Shown piece after piece: positions 62,446-64,000 of a stretch of DNA of 64,000 nucleotides. Every line of letters starts with the position of its first letter. Position 1 is the stretch's first letter. Position numbers and translations under genes: made by a program. The notes under the pieces are model-generated. The model was not told the DNA's origin, did no database searches, and saw nothing but the letters and a program-made list of their open reading frames with translations. Origin of the DNA: Engelhardtia mirabilis. GTDB taxonomy: Bacteria > Planctomycetota > UBA1135 > GCA-002686595. The DNA lies in assembly GCF_007748095.1 (NCBI RefSeq), contig NZ_CP036287.1:1178001-1242000 (forward strand), given 5' to 3'.

Positions 62446-63975
62446 TCAGTAGTATTCCCGACCCGTGCCCGCGCAGCGTGAGCAGGCCTCGGAGCTGTAG
62501 ACGCGCCGCTTGCGCTTGTAGGTCTCCACCGCGTCGTAGCCCTTCATCCAGAGGCCCGTGCTCGTTGCCGTCGAGGAGACGTCGTAGTCGTCGACGAAGG
62601 CCGAGGTGTCGACCCAGCCGTCGCCCCCACAGCCTCCGCAGACGCGGCTCGAGTAGGTCGCCTTCTGCGGGGCACTGTCCCCCGTGGGGAAGGCCGTCTC
62701 GCCGTCGTGGTCCCACCACTTGAACAGGTCGCCGTACTCGGAGGCGACCTGCTCGTGCCAGCCGTCCTCCACCGAGTCCTGGGACTGGTCGAAGAAGCCG
62801 TCTGTGAACCAAGTGCTGCGCGCCTCGCCGACCGAGGCGACCACCGGCGCCGGGGGCGGCTGCTTGTGGCCGATCAGCTCCAAGCGACCGGCCGCGTAGC
62901 GCACCCCCGCCATCGCCTTGTCGCCTGGGTACAGGTGACGGCCGACGCCGCTGGGCAGTCCGCCCACGAAGGGGCCTTCGAAGCTGACCTGTTCGCGGTA
63001 GCACCAGGCCACGCCGCTCCCGTTCTCGCAGTTCCCCGCCAGGCCCTCGAACCAAAGCCCGTCAGGGACCTCGGCGTGGGCCGCGCGGTGGGCTGCGGTG
63101 AAGGCGTGCACCTCGAGGGCGAGGAAGGCCTGGCTGTCGCGCTGATACTCGACCAGCTCGACCCAGGGGTGCATGCCCTGGGGGCCCTCGGGCCGCGCGA
63201 ACCAGTGGGTCTGGCGCGCGTAGGGGTCGTACACCGGGCCGGTGTTGCGGGTCGTGTCCTCCAGGAACCAGCCGCTGCCGAAGGTCGCAGCCAGGCCAGC
63301 CCGCACGGTCTCGACCAGCCCCTTGGTGGCGGCCGTGTCCGAGCCCCACAGCACGAAGCGCGCGGTCAAGAGCTGCCGGTTGGTCTCGAGCTCGAGCCGC
63401 TTGGCGAAGGTCGGCGGCAGGGTGGCGAAGTCGACCTCACCCGCGGCGACCAGCTCGCGCAGGAGCGCCCCGACCTCGTCCAGGTCCAGGCGGCCACCGC
63501 ACACGGCCAGGGCCGCGGGTGGGAGCTCGCCCGCGACCTCCGCTGCACGGAGCTCGGCCCAGCGCGCGAGCGACAGGCGCGGCGGCGTCAGCACGAGCTC
63601 GGTGTAGCGACCGTCGCGGACCAGGTCGTAGCGCAGCTCGGACGAGCCGTCGCCACCGAACAGCCCGAGCAGGTCGATCGGTCGGCCGCCCTCGGACACG
63701 AAGCGATCGCTGGGCTGGACCCTGCCGGCCAGGGGGTCGCCGAGCACCTCGAGCACCGAGACCAACGGCTGCTCGCCGGCGGCGACGGCCGCGTTCCAGC
63801 GACCGAGGAGATCCTGGCCCACGGTCGCCTCGTGATCGGTCGCGATGTAGAGGGCCAGCTGATAGAGGTCGCCCTCGGGCTGGCCAGGGACGCTGACCGG
63901 GTAGACCATGCGATCGACGTAGACCCAGACCGGATGGCCATCGGGGCGCAGGCCGTCGAAGGTCGCGAGCCGCAC
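62446..63975 (-). CDS. Unknown protein ending in two DnaJ-type zinc-finger motifs
   Basis: 509 residues from GTG 63975, preceded by AAGGAGG (63984-63990) at 8-base spacing. No signal peptide or helix. The main body is not recognised. The last 70 residues hold two CxxCxGxG motifs: CGGCGGDG and, 48 residues on, CSRCAGTG, the repeat that binds zinc in DnaJ. A full DnaJ would have four repeats plus a J domain, neither seen here. Two motifs can bind one zinc as a structural finger. Function unknown. The gene is complete within the window. Confidence 0.65.
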   Translation of the reverse strand: MRLATFDGLRPDGHPVWVYVDRMVYPVSVPGQPEGDLYQLALYIATDHEATVGQDLLGRWNAAVAAGEQPLVSVLEVLGDPLAGRVQPSDRFVSEGGRPIDLLGLFGGDGSSELRYDLVRDGRYTELVLTPPRLSLARWAELRAAEVAGELPPAALAVCGGRLDLDEVGALLRELVAAGEVDFATLPPTFAKRLELETNRQLLTARFVLWGSDTAATKGLVETVRAGLAATFGSGWFLEDTTRNTGPVYDPYARQTHWFARPEGPQGMHPWVELVEYQRDSQAFLALEVHAFTAAHRAAHAEVPDGLWFEGLAGNCENGSGVAWCYREQVSFEGPFVGGLPSGVGRHLYPGDKAMAGVRYAAGRLELIGHKQPPPAPVVASVGEARSTWFTDGFFDQSQDSVEDGWHEQVASEYGDLFKWWDHDGETAFPTGDSAPQKATYSSRVCGGCGGDGWVDTSAFVDDYDVSSTATSTGLWMKGYDAVETYKRKRRVYSSEACSRCAGTGREYY

Positions 63976-63983
63976 CTGGAAGT

Positions 63984-63990
63984 CCTCCTT
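63984..63990 (-). promoter_or_regulatory. Ribosome binding site of the DnaJ-motif gene
   Basis: AAGGAGG on the minus strand with 8-base spacing to GTG 63975, the same sequence and spacing as for the radical SAM gene. It shows that the last gene of the window is complete. Confidence 0.7.
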
Positions 63991-64000
63991 GCCGCCGGGC

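Overview
The window is GC-rich (about 70% by eye) bacterial chromosome. It carries no rRNA, tRNA, CRISPR array or intact insertion sequence that I can see. The gene content points to a planctomycete (Planctomycetota), possibly one of the high-GC marine lineages. The evidence is two pairs of ECF-like sigma factor plus membrane serine/threonine kinase, many large secreted proteins with parallel beta-helix, FG-GAP, CSLREA or IPT folds, and a DnaE2-type mutasome (imuA/imuB). The phylum is an inference from content; no marker gene was compared.

Layout. 1-4230 (minus strand): radical SAM/SPASM protein, CysQ-like phosphatase, membrane-anchored rhodanese and FIST sensor protein. 4546-7426 (plus): korAB, a two-subunit 2-oxoacid:ferredoxin oxidoreductase closed by a long hairpin. 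7526-9803 (minus): a small anchored protein and a PAS-GGDEF diguanylate cyclase with an intact I-site. 10462-12780 (plus): a secreted propeller protein. 12843-18164 (minus): a tightly overlapping four-gene operon made of a dynamin-like GTPase, a four-helix membrane protein and two proteins of unknown family. 18366-19631 (plus): a four-domain S1 protein.

19875-43365 is a secretome and signalling region. It contains a subtilase broken by an amber codon, a Gly-rich beta-helix protein, a relic of a serine/threonine kinase, a crystallin-fold protein, a metallophosphoesterase of lower GC, a collagen-like fibre protein and an IPT protein. These are followed by sigma/kinase pair 1, a methyltransferase remnant, a GyrI-like protein, an FG-GAP protein, a second beta-helix protein and sigma/kinase pair 2. 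The same arrangement occurs three times (once decayed): secreted-protein genes on the minus strand, divergent from a sigma/kinase pair on the plus strand. The secreted proteins may therefore be outputs of the adjacent regulatory pair.

43479-52868: a propeller lipoprotein, a cupin and small proteins, a HAD phosphatase, a CSLREA repeat protein and two FG-GAP proteins. 53034-57274: imuA, a Fic-domain protein preceded by a striking nested palindrome, and imuB; imuA and imuB share an almost identical upstream motif. 57407-62028: two large N-terminally anchored proteins of unknown function. 62071-62364: a remnant of a phosphoketolase gene. 62446-63975: a protein ending in two DnaJ-type zinc-finger motifs.

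Many genes lack a Shine-Dalgarno sequence. About ten have C-rich sequence (CCC) directly before the start codon. Four or more clear gene relics and several long inverted repeats between convergent genes are further notable traits.
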